A stretch of 64,000 nucleotides of DNA from Acidobacteriota bacterium (GCA_003225455.1 QIAB01000032.1:26486-90485); one strand, 5' to 3'; shown: positions 9,121-18,788, numbered from the stretch's first letter. The notes: generated by a model from the letters alone, not told the origin. Program-made: numbers and translations.

Positions 9121-10149
9121 TTAGTTTGGAACGCTTGTCGCCGGTCCGGAGGAACTCTGAAGTTGTTGCAGCAATTGTCTAGCATGCGTGTAGTGTGGGC
9201 TCGCAGGGAACGCACCGACAAAATCCCGAAGTTGCGCTATCGCATCTGCCTTCCGGCCCTGCCGCAATAACAAATTCACAAGCTGCAAGCGTGGTTCGCT
9301 CATCGCAGGATCCAGCTGGATGGCCTGCCGCAAAGCGTTCTCTGCTTCGGGAAGCTTGCCCAAATGAATGTCCAATGATCCAAGCACGAAGTGTCCCAGC
9401 GCCGAGTCCGGCTGTCGCCGCATGCCCTCTCCCAGATAGCGCTCGGCCTCTGGCATCTGCCCCATCAACGTGCATACATTGCTCAAATTGAAGTAACCCG
9501 CGGCATCGCTCTGATTCAAGCGGATCACTTCCTCGAATTCCCTCTGCGCCGCTGCGAACTCCGACTTGCTCAGATAAACCGAGCCAAGGTTGTTGTGGGC
9601 TGGATAGAAATCCGGAGCGAAGGTCACTGCCTTCTCATAATGTCGGATCGCGTCCTCATGGTTGCCTTTCCGATCCGACTCTACTCCGCGGTCGAACTCC
9701 TTCACCGCGTTTTTGGAAAAACGCCGCCGATACTCCGCTGAATCACTGAGGTGCGGATTGCTACCTTGCTCGCGATTTACAAGTGGTTCGTTTCTTGCTG
9801 GCTCACGTGGCGTTAAGCTTATCTGCGCCATGGACGTAGCAGAGATGGAGGTATTGAGTTCGACAAGCTTATCGACTGGGTAGAAACGCTCGTCGTGAAT
9901 CACCACGTGGTAGGGATTGCTTCCAAGACCATAGAATCCGAACTTTCCTTCATCATCACTGTACCCGCTGGCCAGCGTGGCCCCGCGCAACTGCAGTTCT
10001 ATAAATACCCTGCCCGGGAAATCACCTCTGCTTAGGTGCAGCTCGCCAATGATGTTGCCTACGCCTACCTGCGCCCGAAGGGTGGAAACCGAGATGAGCA
10101 GAAAGACGACGGAGGCGAGGATTAGATTGCGGCCGAGCTGCGGCGGCAT
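9121..10149 (-). CDS. Secreted TPR protein with N-terminal carboxypeptidase-regulatory-like domain
   Basis: A 342-residue exported protein. Residues 1-26 form a signal peptide; about 30-110 look like a CarboxypepD_reg beta-sandwich (GELHLSRGDFPGRVFIELQL ... SGYSDDEGKFGFYGLG), the same domain type that begins the neighbouring TonB receptor. About 150-320 contain at least four TPR repeats (AHNNLGSVYLSKSEFAAAQREF, in two overlapping helices). It lies downstream of the receptor on the same strand but behind a strong terminator at 10161-10201, so it may be expressed separately or by read-through. It probably scaffolds envelope protein complexes. Confidence 0.75.
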   Translation of the reverse strand: MPPQLGRNLILASVVFLLISVSTLRAQVGVGNIIGELHLSRGDFPGRVFIELQLRGATLASGYSDDEGKFGFYGLGSNPYHVVIHDERFYPVDKLVELNTSISATSMAQISLTPREPARNEPLVNREQGSNPHLSDSAEYRRRFSKNAVKEFDRGVESDRKGNHEDAIRHYEKAVTFAPDFYPAHNNLGSVYLSKSEFAAAQREFEEVIRLNQSDAAGYFNLSNVCTLMGQMPEAERYLGEGMRRQPDSALGHFVLGSLDIHLGKLPEAENALRQAIQLDPAMSEPRLQLVNLLLRQGRKADAIAQLRDFVGAFPASPHYTHARQLLQQLQSSSGPATSVPN

Positions 10150-10160
10150 GGCCTACTCCG

Positions 10161-10201
10161 ACAAAAGAAAGAGGGCTTGTCATTAGCGAGGACAAGCCCT
10201 C
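10161..10201 (-). terminator. Rho-independent terminator of the TonB receptor gene
   Basis: Perfect 11-bp inverted repeat: GAGGGCTTGTC at 10171-10181 and GACAAGCCCTC at 10191-10201, with a 9-nt loop. On the minus strand it is followed by a T-rich tract (positions 10170-10161). It begins 15 nt after the stop of the receptor gene. Confidence 0.85.
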
Positions 10202-10215
10202 AACGTTACCGCGGC

Positions 10216-13200
10216 CTAGAAGCTTACCTTCAGCCCAAACTGAAGATTGCGCGGATTCAAAGTGCCACCGGCCTGGCCGAAGTTGCTGATGGGAAACTGG
10301 TTGTGAGTTGTCTCCAAGCTAGCTTGGCCCGGCTCGGCCAGAAGGAAGTTAGTGTGGTTGAACACGTTGAAGCCCTCAACCCGGAACTGCAGACCAACTC
10401 TCTCGGTAACTCTAAAGTTCTTGAAGAGAGACATGTCTGCAAACCACTGCTTCGGACCAACGAAAGTGTTGCGGCCGAGGTTTCCCGGGCAGCCCAAGCA
10501 GGGGGTGGTGAAGTTACCGCCGCCTGGCGCCCACTGCGGACCCCACCCGTTTGCCCACATATCGTGCGTGGCGCTGTCAAAGCTCGGAAAGATTGAATTC
10601 GGGCGCGAGTTTCTGGAGTGGCTGTTGGTACGATTGAGTTCGTAGTCGCCACCAGAATTAACGCACGTGCCGCCATTGACGTCAGCTGCGGTGCACGCAA
10701 GTGGGTCCCCGGTCACCGGGTCAAAATTAACGGTCGAGTCCAGGCTTTCCGGCCGCCGGTCGTACGGAGACCAGTGCGCTCCAGTCTGGAAGGACCAAAT
10801 GCCGTTATATTGCCATCCGCCGATCAGAGCGTTCAGGAATCCCGTGTGCTTGCCGAACGGTAGATCCCACACATAATTGAACACTACCCGGTGGCGAATG
10901 TCGAAGATGGAATTGCCCCGGTCAAGACGTGGCCTGGTCCAGTCGGTGGTGAACCCGTCGCCCGCCGCGTCACCATTGGCGGTGGTGGCACCGCTGTGCC
11001 AAGTCGAGCCATCATCAATGCTGTGGCTGTATGTATAGTTCACGTTGAACAGCAAGCCGTGGCTGGTTTGTTTCTTCAGTGCCATCTGCAAAGAGTTGTA
11101 ATTGGAGTTAGCGGCGTTCTCCCAAACCCGCAGCGTCCCGTAGTTGCTGTTGATATGTCCGCCAGGCTGGCCACAAAGAGTGCGCCCGATGTCGTCCTTA
11201 ACGCAACCGCCCGAGGGCAGGTGTCCTCCAGGAATACGGTTCACGTCATCAGCGCGGAACAACTTGTGCCCGGTCGTCCCGACGTAATCCACCTCGAGCG
11301 ACAGCTTGGGCACAATCTCCCGCTGAAGGCTAAGGAAGTAGTTGTAAACATACGGGTCACGGACACCCTTCGGGAAAATGATGCCCGTCAGGAATGCGGT
11401 TTGCGGGTTGCTGGCAGCCCAACCGGAGAGATTGCCCACGGCCTGCGCGCCAACGCCCTGGCCGGGGTTCTTGGCAGGACCAGTGAAAGTTGGGGTGGCG
11501 CCGCTCGGGCTGCAGGTCGTACCCGTGGCGTCGCAGGTGGTTGGGCCGTAAACGATCACCGAGTCGCCGCCGTCCAGCGCCGCACTATCCGCTAGGTTGA
11601 AGGAATAGAAGGGCGGATTCCAGCGCGAATTGGAAAGCGGATTGTAGAGGGTGGATTCGTAGGAGACGCCGAATCCCCCGCGCAGAGATGTCTTGCCATC
11701 GCCCAACATGTCCCAGGCAAAGCCGACGCGAGGACCGAAATTGTTGTGATCTCCTTTGCCCAGTGAGCTCGTTTTCGCGAAACCGCCAGGACCGCATACG
11801 CCCTGCAGCGTTGCTTTAGGGTCGGCACAAGGAAAAGTATTAGCCGATCGCAGCTGGCCAGCTCCAGTTGTGATGTTATCGAGGATGCTGTTGCCCGGAC
11901 CGAGAATGAACGTAGTTGCCAGATTGTTAAGCTCGTGGTGGCGCTGGTAGACATCGTAGCGTAGTCCAAGATTCAGAGTTAACCGCCTAGTGGCCTTCCA
12001 GTCGTCCTGAAAGTAGGCTCCAAATTCGATATTCCGCCAGTGGCGGACATTGCTGGCCAACTCGGCCTGCTTGCCGGAAACGAACCCGGGATCGACGCCC
12101 GCAACCTCAAAGTAAGGGGCGTCCGCGGCCATCCAGATGCTGTCGGAAAACTCGTATGACGGGCGGGCCACGTTGAACTCGCTGTTCTCGATGTTGCGCT
12201 TGATGTCCCCGCCGACTTTAATGTTATGCGACCCATGGTTGATCGAGACCATATCGCTGTAACTGTACTCATGTTCTTTAAATAGCTGCGGGTAGCCGTT
12301 GTAAGAGCCAAAGCCAGCGTTCCCATCATCGAGGGTCAGTTGCGGCACACCCGGCAAAGCGGTGCCAATTTTTTGAACAAAACTGGTGTACCCGGCGCGA
12401 AACTCATTAATTACGCTCGGACTAAACGTGTGCACCTCGCTAAACTGCCCATTGGGGTAGACGTTGTCGGTGGGGTTTGTGAAGCCGCGCGTGCAAGCCG
12501 GGTCGCAAGGTCCGAAAGTGTCGCTGTTGCGCAGCCAGTTGTACTGGACGAACAAGCGGTCTTTGCCGCTGGGCTGATAATCAATTCTGCCCGATGCCTC
12601 TTTGCCTTGGAACAGGTTGCCGATGGCTTGCGTCTGCTGCCCATAGAGGGCAATGCTATTACATAGGTATGGGCTGCCGACGGGCAACGCCGCATCGAGG
12701 GCGGCGAAGCTTGCCTCAATATCAGCGGGAACCGGGTCCCCGTTAGGCGTAGCGGTTTCTGTTGCCACCGCCCCAGGATAGGAAGTGCAATTGGTTCCCG
12801 CTACTGCCGGTGCAAAGTTCTTGAAGAGCAGGGCAGCGGTTGAGTTTGGCAGAGCCGAAATCACCGCCTGCCGGAACTGCGGCGACTCGACAATGATCGT
12901 TGTCGGGGGTGCTTGGTTCGTGAAATGATCCTGTTGATAGGAGACAAAAAAGAATAGCTTGTCCTTTACAATGGGGCCGCCGAAGGTGCCGCCCACCTGG
13001 TTGAAGCGCAGCTCCTGCTTCGGCACGCCTTGCTGATTGTTGAAGAAGTAGTTGGCGTCCAGCTTGTCGTGACGGAGGAAGTCCCATACGCTGCCGTGCC
13101 AGTTATTGGTCCCGGACTTAGTCACCAGGTTCGTGACCGATCCAGCGCTGCTGCCATACTGGGCGGAGTTGTTCAGGCCGAGCTGCTGAAACTCCGCGAC

Positions 13201-13830
13201 GGTTTCTTGAATAGGGACGTTGTCAACCCCACCACTCAGGCCCTTGTTGGAAACTCCGTTAATAAGGAAGCCGTTAAAGTCTTCGCGCAAACCATTGACG
13301 ACGGTGCTGTGGCCATTCTCGAAGTCAACACCGCTGACATTGACCGCACCAGGCGCGAGCTGGATCAGGTCGTAAACGTTGCGGCCATTGAGCGGGAGAC
13401 TCGCGATTTGAGTGGAATTAACCGTGGAAGAAAGTTTCGAGTCTTCTGTATTGACCGCGGCTGCTTCGCCGGTGACCTCCACAACTTCGCGGGCCTGGCC
13501 CATTTCCATGTGGAGGTCAACCCGCTGAACGACTCCCGCGTTCAGCGACAAGTTACTGTCTGTACGGGTCTTGAAGCCCTGGGCTTCCGCAGTAATCTTG
13601 TATGTCCCGACGGGCAGCTCTCTTACAACGTAAAGGCCACTTTGATTGCTAGAAGTTGTGACCGACAAATTCGTCCCCATATTTGTGACGGTGACTTTAG
13701 CGTTTGGAATCGCTGCACCGGACGGGTCGGTTATGGTTCCGGTGAACTGGCCGTTCTGAATCTGGGCGAAAGCGCTTAAGGCCAGCACAAGCACTGAAGC
13801 GGCAACGAGGCAGAACTGCAGCTTTTTCAT
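10216..13830 (-). CDS. Oar-like TonB-dependent outer-membrane receptor
   Basis: A 1204-residue protein of the large acidobacterial Oar/TonB-receptor type. After a signal peptide (1-23) comes a carboxypeptidase-regulatory Ig-like domain (GTITDPSGAAIPNAKVTV, about 28-110), then a plug domain (NGRNVYDLIQLAPGAV region) and a long beta-barrel ending NPRNLQFGLKVSF with a C-terminal Phe. ATG 13830 was chosen because a GAGAGGG Shine-Dalgarno precedes it and it begins the signal peptide; an upstream in-frame extension of 45 residues is rejected. It probably imports or binds a large, perhaps glycan or peptide, ligand. The surrounding TPR, FG-GAP and sulfatase-like genes suggest a shared surface system. 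Confidence 0.92.
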   Translation of the reverse strand: MKKLQFCLVAASVLVLALSAFAQIQNGQFTGTITDPSGAAIPNAKVTVTNMGTNLSVTTSSNQSGLYVVRELPVGTYKITAEAQGFKTRTDSNLSLNAGVVQRVDLHMEMGQAREVVEVTGEAAAVNTEDSKLSSTVNSTQIASLPLNGRNVYDLIQLAPGAVNVSGVDFENGHSTVVNGLREDFNGFLINGVSNKGLSGGVDNVPIQETVAEFQQLGLNNSAQYGSSAGSVTNLVTKSGTNNWHGSVWDFLRHDKLDANYFFNNQQGVPKQELRFNQVGGTFGGPIVKDKLFFFVSYQQDHFTNQAPPTTIIVESPQFRQAVISALPNSTAALLFKNFAPAVAGTNCTSYPGAVATETATPNGDPVPADIEASFAALDAALPVGSPYLCNSIALYGQQTQAIGNLFQGKEASGRIDYQPSGKDRLFVQYNWLRNSDTFGPCDPACTRGFTNPTDNVYPNGQFSEVHTFSPSVINEFRAGYTSFVQKIGTALPGVPQLTLDDGNAGFGSYNGYPQLFKEHEYSYSDMVSINHGSHNIKVGGDIKRNIENSEFNVARPSYEFSDSIWMAADAPYFEVAGVDPGFVSGKQAELASNVRHWRNIEFGAYFQDDWKATRRLTLNLGLRYDVYQRHHELNNLATTFILGPGNSILDNITTGAGQLRSANTFPCADPKATLQGVCGPGGFAKTSSLGKGDHNNFGPRVGFAWDMLGDGKTSLRGGFGVSYESTLYNPLSNSRWNPPFYSFNLADSAALDGGDSVIVYGPTTCDATGTTCSPSGATPTFTGPAKNPGQGVGAQAVGNLSGWAASNPQTAFLTGIIFPKGVRDPYVYNYFLSLQREIVPKLSLEVDYVGTTGHKLFRADDVNRIPGGHLPSGGCVKDDIGRTLCGQPGGHINSNYGTLRVWENAANSNYNSLQMALKKQTSHGLLFNVNYTYSHSIDDGSTWHSGATTANGDAAGDGFTTDWTRPRLDRGNSIFDIRHRVVFNYVWDLPFGKHTGFLNALIGGWQYNGIWSFQTGAHWSPYDRRPESLDSTVNFDPVTGDPLACTAADVNGGTCVNSGGDYELNRTNSHSRNSRPNSIFPSFDSATHDMWANGWGPQWAPGGGNFTTPCLGCPGNLGRNTFVGPKQWFADMSLFKNFRVTERVGLQFRVEGFNVFNHTNFLLAEPGQASLETTHNQFPISNFGQAGGTLNPRNLQFGLKVSF

Positions 13831-14247
13831 CGACTTACCCTCTCGCGGTGTGATTTTTTCCAGTCTCGATATCCTGAACAATTGCCATGGATGACGAAGG
13901 AATCTCAGCACATTTGAAGAATCGCTCATGTCACAGCACTTTGCGCTGTTGAGTCGAGTTGTCAAGCTATGTTACTGATTTCCTTGGATAAGAACTAAGC
14001 TCCGGCCCAAAAAGACCAAGACATTTACGCATACATTCGTGCATGAGGGCGCACGTAGCTCTCCAAAGCTTTGAGTAAGAGAGTCAATGGGTTACGGGGA
14101 AGTGCCTATGAAGATCAATAGACTCTCTCTAACAGCACTTCAATTTTTGGAATGTGCTTGGTTGTTGTTAGCTAATGGGACTTTACAATCACAGTGAACA
14201 TGCGTTTTGTGCTTTCAAGGCGAGCTGCTGATTGACGAGTTGCTAAA
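13831..14247. other. 417-nt intergenic region upstream of the TonB receptor
   Basis: No coding potential recognised. It lies between two minus-strand genes and must hold the receptor promoter and leader. The Shine-Dalgarno is at its right-hand limit. A TTGACA occurs on the minus strand at 13965-13960, but no matching -10 box follows at 16-18 nt, so I cannot place the promoter. The sequence is A+T-richer than its surroundings. Confidence 0.5.
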
Positions 14248-16014
14248 TCAACGATGTTTCGTAGGCAGCGACTCTGTCGAGCCCCGCCCTTCCCGTATCA
14301 CCAGTTCCTGATCGGCGGACTCCGGCCCGATCGTGTCTACCTTGCCGGATGACCATCGCACTACGATGGAATCGACTCGCCCCGCCTCTCCCAACCCAAA
14401 GTGCAGCCGGGGGTCGCCGGCGGATTCGAAGCTCGAGTTGGCGCGGGCTTCGGCAGTCTGGGTAATTCCTCCGGCTTTTACTTCTACTCGGGTGCCGAAG
14501 CCGTCTCGATTCGATTGTGTGCCGATCAACTTTACGCGCAGCCAGTGAGCTTTCTTCGTGGATTGATTTCGTAGCAGAACCGGGGAGCCATCGAGCACGG
14601 TTATTAGCAAGTCTTCGTGGCCGTCGTTCAGGAAATCGGCGCTGGCCAGGCCACGGCCGACGTAACGGCGTGCCAGAGGAGCGCCTCCCCGCGGTCCGAT
14701 CTCTTCAAACTTGCCACCGGTCAAATTGTGAAACACGAGGGGGCGCTCAGCGTAAGTGACTCCAAATGAATGCTGATCAACCTGCGGATTGACGTGGCCA
14801 TTGGCGACGAAAATGTCCGGCCATCCGTCGTTGTCGAGATCGACGATCCTCACGCCAAAGCCGAGGAAAGGAATACTTATCGGTCCAAATCCCGCTGGCC
14901 CGGCCATGTCGGTGAACTCGCGGCCATGATCGTTGTGATAGAGATTATTGGAATCATCGGAGAAGTTTGTCTTCACGATGTCCGGCCAGCCGTCGTGATC
15001 GTAGTCCGCCGAATCAATTCCCATGCCCGCCTGCTCGCGACCGTCAGCGCTGTATGCCACTCCAGCTTCGGCGCCGACTTCTGTGAAGCCGCCTTTGCAG
15101 TTGTTGTGATAGAGAAGCGACGGGGAAGAATCGTTCGCCACATATAGATCGAGGCAGCCATCCAGATCGTAATCCAGCCAAAGGACGCCTAAACCGTAAT
15201 AGCTGCCGGGGTCGATGTTTAACTTCTCGGTCACGTCCGTAAATGTGCCGTCGCCGTTGTTGTGATAAAGACGATCCCGTCCGCCTTTTAGACCTCGTGG
15301 ACCGCAGGAAACCGGGATCCCGCGATAGGAACAAAACGGGCCTTGCCCGAACTCCGGCAGGTGATCGAGATCAAGATCGACGTAATTGGCGACATAAAGA
15401 TCGAGGTAGCCGTCGTTATCGTAGTCGCCGAATGCGGCGCTGGTGCCCCACCGGCCAGGATTTCCAACGCCGGCTTTTGCAGTTACGTCAGTGAACGTGC
15501 CGTCGCGGTTGTTGTGGAACAGGACCCCGCCGTCCAGATAGGTGATGTAAACGTCTTCCCACCCGTCATTGTCGTAATCGCCGACGGCTGCGCCAAAGCC
15601 CCAGCCGCAATGGTTCAGGCCGGACTTGGCAGTTACGTCGGTGAAAGTGCCGTCATGATTATTACGATAGAGTTTGCTCGGATGACATTTGCCGGCGCGC
15701 AGGTCTTCGAGAGTCGAGCCATTCACCAGCAAAATATCCATCCAGCCGTCGTTGTCGTAGTCGAACACGGCGACGCCGCCACACATGGTTTCCATGATGT
15801 AGCGCTTTTCCAGGCTGCCGCAGGTCAGGTGAAAGTCAATTCCTGCTGAGCGAGTGACGTCAAGAAACGAAATCGAAGAAGCTGCTGTAGGCTTAGCCGG
15901 AGTGGCAGGACGTTTGGTTCTAGTTTGCGGTTGCGATCTGGCTGCCGTGATGTAAACAGCCGTACAAATAATAAGGAGGGCGATGACAATTGAAAGCAGT
16001 TTGCATTTCCGCAT
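14248..16014 (-). CDS. CRTAC1-family FG-GAP/VCBS-repeat protein with C-terminal ASPIC/UnbV domain
   Basis: A 588-residue exported protein: N-terminal membrane or signal segment (about 5-26), then at least seven calcium-binding FG-GAP/VCBS repeats of the form DYDNDGW-DI/V, and a C-terminal UnbV domain (LHFGLGEAGRVDSIVVRW). Such proteins form seven-bladed beta-propellers at the cell surface and are often encoded beside TonB receptors in Acidobacteriota and Bacteroidota. ATG 16014 overlaps the stop of the upstream TPR gene as TGATG, so the two are translationally coupled. An in-frame extension upstream lacks a signal peptide and is rejected. Confidence 0.88.
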   Translation of the reverse strand: MRKCKLLSIVIALLIICTAVYITAARSQPQTRTKRPATPAKPTAASSISFLDVTRSAGIDFHLTCGSLEKRYIMETMCGGVAVFDYDNDGWMDILLVNGSTLEDLRAGKCHPSKLYRNNHDGTFTDVTAKSGLNHCGWGFGAAVGDYDNDGWEDVYITYLDGGVLFHNNRDGTFTDVTAKAGVGNPGRWGTSAAFGDYDNDGYLDLYVANYVDLDLDHLPEFGQGPFCSYRGIPVSCGPRGLKGGRDRLYHNNGDGTFTDVTEKLNIDPGSYYGLGVLWLDYDLDGCLDLYVANDSSPSLLYHNNCKGGFTEVGAEAGVAYSADGREQAGMGIDSADYDHDGWPDIVKTNFSDDSNNLYHNDHGREFTDMAGPAGFGPISIPFLGFGVRIVDLDNDGWPDIFVANGHVNPQVDQHSFGVTYAERPLVFHNLTGGKFEEIGPRGGAPLARRYVGRGLASADFLNDGHEDLLITVLDGSPVLLRNQSTKKAHWLRVKLIGTQSNRDGFGTRVEVKAGGITQTAEARANSSFESAGDPRLHFGLGEAGRVDSIVVRWSSGKVDTIGPESADQELVIREGRGSTESLPTKHR

Positions 16015-17057
16015 CACTGGACCCGGCCGCTGGCCATGCCTCCAGTTTGCGGCTGGGCCTGCTTTAGTTGCGCAAAGTGGTGCCACTCGGTTTGTGCCTG
16101 GTCGCGCTTTCCCATCTTTTCTAGTGTGCGGGCCAGTTGGTAGTGCGGGCTTGGGTCGGCCGGCTTGAGTTGGATCGAGCGTTCGAGAGCGCCGACCGCC
16201 GCTGCGGTATCACCGGCAAGTGCGAGTGCCTTACCTAAATCGTAAAATGCATCGCCATTTTGCGGATCGAGATCAGCGGTTTTTTTTAAATTAGCTAGTG
16301 CGGATTTTTCATCTCCGGATTCCAACAGAGAATGGCCGAGTTGATAGAGAACGCTGGGATTGTCCGGCGACCGCTTCAGTTCTCTTTCGTATTCGGCAAT
16401 CGCTTCCTGATTGCGGCCCAGGCTGGCATATGCAAAACCCAAATGGTAATGCCCTAACGGCACCATCGGATCCAGGCGCAGAGCGGTTTGAAACTGCTCA
16501 ATCGCCTGCACTGTCCGATTTGTATTTTGATAAGCGCGGCCGAGCAAGAGGTGAGCAAGAGCATTCGTTGATTTGAGTTTGAGTGCGCGTTCTAGTTCGG
16601 CGGCTGCCGGGGCGTACTGATTTCGATCGAGAAGGACCAGCGCGAGGTCGAAATGAATTTCGAATTGCGCTCCGTCCAGTTGTTCGGAATGGTGCAAGGC
16701 TTCCAGCGCGAGCGTATCTTGCCGGCTTTTAAAATAAACCAGTCCCATCCAGTGCTGAAGTTGGGCATCATCGGGCCAATGCGCGACCGCCTCACGTCCA
16801 AACTGGGCTGCTTGGGATAAGCGCCCTGCCTGCAGATAGCTCAATAGCAAGCCGCGATTCGCCTGAAGATTTTCCGGACCCAACTGGCGGGCTTGCTCAA
16901 AATCCTGGACAGCTTGCTCGAAAAGTCCGCGATCGAGGGCGGCTTGACCTTCTCGCAGGAGGATTTGCATTCGCGGCGACGATTGCGCGTGTAGGAAACC
17001 AGCGAGACACGTGACCAGCAGCAGGGACCTGAACAACCACTTTGCGATCTTTGGCAT
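16014..17057 (-). CDS. Secreted TPR-repeat protein
   Basis: About 347 residues: signal peptide (1-24, ending LHAQ) followed by about eight tandem TPR repeats, for example ALAHLLLGRAYQNTNRTVQA and VPLGHYHLGFAYASLGRNQEA. TPRs mediate protein-protein contacts, so this is probably a periplasmic or outer-membrane-associated scaffold. The stop overlaps the start of the FG-GAP gene (TGATG), indicating a two-gene operon. ATG 17057 was preferred to a TTG at 17126 because it begins the signal peptide; neither has a strong ribosome-binding site. Confidence 0.8.
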   Translation of the reverse strand: MPKIAKWLFRSLLLVTCLAGFLHAQSSPRMQILLREGQAALDRGLFEQAVQDFEQARQLGPENLQANRGLLLSYLQAGRLSQAAQFGREAVAHWPDDAQLQHWMGLVYFKSRQDTLALEALHHSEQLDGAQFEIHFDLALVLLDRNQYAPAAAELERALKLKSTNALAHLLLGRAYQNTNRTVQAIEQFQTALRLDPMVPLGHYHLGFAYASLGRNQEAIAEYERELKRSPDNPSVLYQLGHSLLESGDEKSALANLKKTADLDPQNGDAFYDLGKALALAGDTAAAVGALERSIQLKPADPSPHYQLARTLEKMGKRDQAQTEWHHFAQLKQAQPQTGGMASGRVQ

Positions 17058-17173
17058 GGAACTGCTCAGCAAGCGGCGACAAATGGCGCTCAGCCGAATC
17101 GTAACGGTTGCGAAGAACTCACGCAATGCGGCGAGAATGCGTTACCTTTATCTGGGATTGACGACGGCGTGTT

Positions 17174-17779
17174 TTATGGTTTCGCTTTCTCTGAATCCGC
17201 AATGGCTTGACGCAGCTTTTCAACGGCGGGAACGGTTGGATGCTGCAAACTATTGCGGGCCGTATATCGCCACAACGGAGGTGAATCCAGCGGATAATCA
17301 ACGCCACCGAGATAAACCGCCAACACGTCGTCTGGGGAACTGATTTCGGATCGCATGGTTGGAGTGCCATTCCTTTCGGTGCCCGACGCGCTCAAATCCG
17401 GGGGCGTACCTCTTTGTCCACGAATCGTTATCCCACTGTCATCAGGATTTACGACCACCGGAGGCTCGTTGGGAACGCCACCGATAGCTGGCTTGATTGG
17501 TTTGCCGCCCTTGCGGACAACGAGAATCAGATCCGAGTTCGCGGTGTTGAGCGTGGTCTTGAACCGGCCCCATTTTTCCAGAGCAGCTTCTACATCGGAC
17601 CGCGCTGTCTCGTTCTCGCCGGGGCTCATGAGCGGTATGCCGGCATCAGGATCAACTATTACTGCTACGAATTGTGCGCGGAGAATCGCTGCCGGTAAGC
17701 TGGATTTCTTCTTATCTTTCGGAGAGGAGGGAATCGCGAGAAGCAAAATAGCTAGTGCGATTGCCGAGCATCTTCGCAT
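17174..17779 (-). CDS. Secreted hypothetical protein
   Basis: A 201-residue protein with a short signal peptide (MRRCSAIALAILLLAIPSS) and no domain I can name. Its centre has alternating beta-type segments (FVAVIVDPDAG; SDLILVVRKGG), suggesting a compact alpha/beta fold, followed by a Pro/Gly-rich stretch. ATG 17779 has an AGGAGG five nt upstream, which decides the start over an upstream in-frame extension. It lies 116 nt before the TPR/FG-GAP pair on the same strand. Function unknown. Confidence 0.65.
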   Translation of the reverse strand: MRRCSAIALAILLLAIPSSPKDKKKSSLPAAILRAQFVAVIVDPDAGIPLMSPGENETARSDVEAALEKWGRFKTTLNTANSDLILVVRKGGKPIKPAIGGVPNEPPVVVNPDDSGITIRGQRGTPPDLSASGTERNGTPTMRSEISSPDDVLAVYLGGVDYPLDSPPLWRYTARNSLQHPTVPAVEKLRQAIADSEKAKP

Positions 17780-17850
17780 GGCAACCTCCTGAAAAGCCGA
17801 GTATACCTTTAGCGGGATGCACGCGGCCGGAATAAAGGTTGCGTTGCAGT

Positions 17851-17878
17851 TTGCGATGTATCTGCTCGCACTTATAAA
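17851..17878 (+). promoter_or_regulatory. Candidate promoter for the DinB gene
   Basis: TTGCGA at 17851-17856 and TATAAA at 17873-17878, spaced by 16 nt. The -10 ends 11 nt before the GTG start at 17890 with no Shine-Dalgarno, so the transcript would be almost leaderless. Confidence 0.4.
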
Positions 17879-17889
17879 GTAATCGTATT

Positions 17890-18360
17890 GTGGACATCGT
17901 TGATTACCTGCATCGTCTCTTCGCCTACGATGATTGGGCAAACCGGGAAGTGCTTGGCGCATTGCATAGCGCGGCAACTCCGCCAGCCCGATCGCTAAAG
18001 CTGATCGCGCACATTCTTTCGGCAGAAGGGCTGTGGCTGGCGCGCCTTAGCCAGCAAAAAGCAGTGCTTCCGGTCTGGCCCGACCTCACATTCGCCGAGT
18101 GCGACGCAGAAGCAGAGAGGCTTGCTGTTTCGTGGAGGTCATACCTCGAGGAATGCCAGGAACACGGTTTGTCGCGGCAAATTGAATATGTGAATAGCAA
18201 GGGAGAAAGCTGGACCAGCCGAGTCGACGACGTGTTGCTCCACGTCGTTACCCATTCCGCATATCATCGCGGGCAGATTGCCAGCGACATGCGCGCCGCC
18301 GGGCTCACTCCCGCTTACACGGATTTCATCCACGGCGTCCGGCAGGGGCTCGTGAAGTGA
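17890..18360 (+). CDS. DinB-family metal-dependent four-helix protein
   Basis: 156 residues with the DinB/YfiT histidine triad: His41 (LIAHILSAEG), and His122 and His126 in THSAYHRGQ. Members are four-helix bundles binding Ni or Zn; several act as thiol-dependent transferases, and others have no known reaction. The start is GTG 17890, without a Shine-Dalgarno but just behind a promoter-like sequence. The stop overlaps the next gene by 4 nt (GTGA), so the methyltransferase-like gene is coupled to it. Confidence 0.85.
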   Translation: MDIVDYLHRLFAYDDWANREVLGALHSAATPPARSLKLIAHILSAEGLWLARLSQQKAVLPVWPDLTFAECDAEAERLAVSWRSYLEECQEHGLSRQIEYVNSKGESWTSRVDDVLLHVVTHSAYHRGQIASDMRAAGLTPAYTDFIHGVRQGLVK

Positions 18361-18788
18361 GGATAACGCTCGATCGGTTTACTGCATTTCTCATCTTTCA
18401 GCTCTGTGCTGCGCTGATGGTAATTTTGGTAATTGTGTTTCGTCCCGGGCCTTGGAGCGCCGCCCGATGGACGGGCCTGGGCATCGCCGTTCCCGCTGCC
18501 GTGCTCCTATTCATTGCCCGTTGGCAGTTGGGCCGATCGTTTTCGGTCACGCCTCAAGCCCGCCAGCTTGTTACACACGGTCTGTACTCCAGGATTCGCA
18601 ACCCTATTTATGTTTTTAGCGGCCTGATGGTGGCCGGAATCCTGATTGCGCTGCAAAGGCCGTATTCGCTCTTGTTTCTGATCGTTTTGATTCCGGTGCA
18701 GGTTTTCCGAGCCGATAAGGAGTCCAAGGTTCTCGAAGCCAAATTCGGCGAAGCTTACCGCGAGTACAGAGCAAAGACCTGGTTCTAA
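18357..18788 (+). CDS. Isoprenylcysteine carboxyl methyltransferase-like membrane protein
   Basis: 143 residues with about four membrane segments and the C-terminal ICMT/PEMT motif: HGLYSRIRNPIYVFSGL, then EAKFGEAYREYRAKTWF, where the HGxYxxxRNP and Ex(n)YxxY elements bind S-adenosylmethionine in this family. The bacterial substrate is unknown, perhaps a lipid or small hydrophobic molecule. GTG 18357 overlaps the DinB stop. A second member of the family is encoded at 54482-55027 in the LPS operon. Confidence 0.82.
   Translation: MRITLDRFTAFLIFQLCAALMVILVIVFRPGPWSAARWTGLGIAVPAAVLLFIARWQLGRSFSVTPQARQLVTHGLYSRIRNPIYVFSGLMVAGILIALQRPYSLLFLIVLIPVQVFRADKESKVLEAKFGEAYREYRAKTWF

Noticed and set aside
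13030-13779. 249-residue plus-strand frame inside the TonB receptor gene
   Set aside because: The receptor frame has clear domains throughout; the plus-strand frame arises from its codon usage.
13937-13965. TTGACA on the minus strand as receptor promoter
   Set aside because: No -10-like hexamer at 16-18 nt (AAAGTG or similar is found there).
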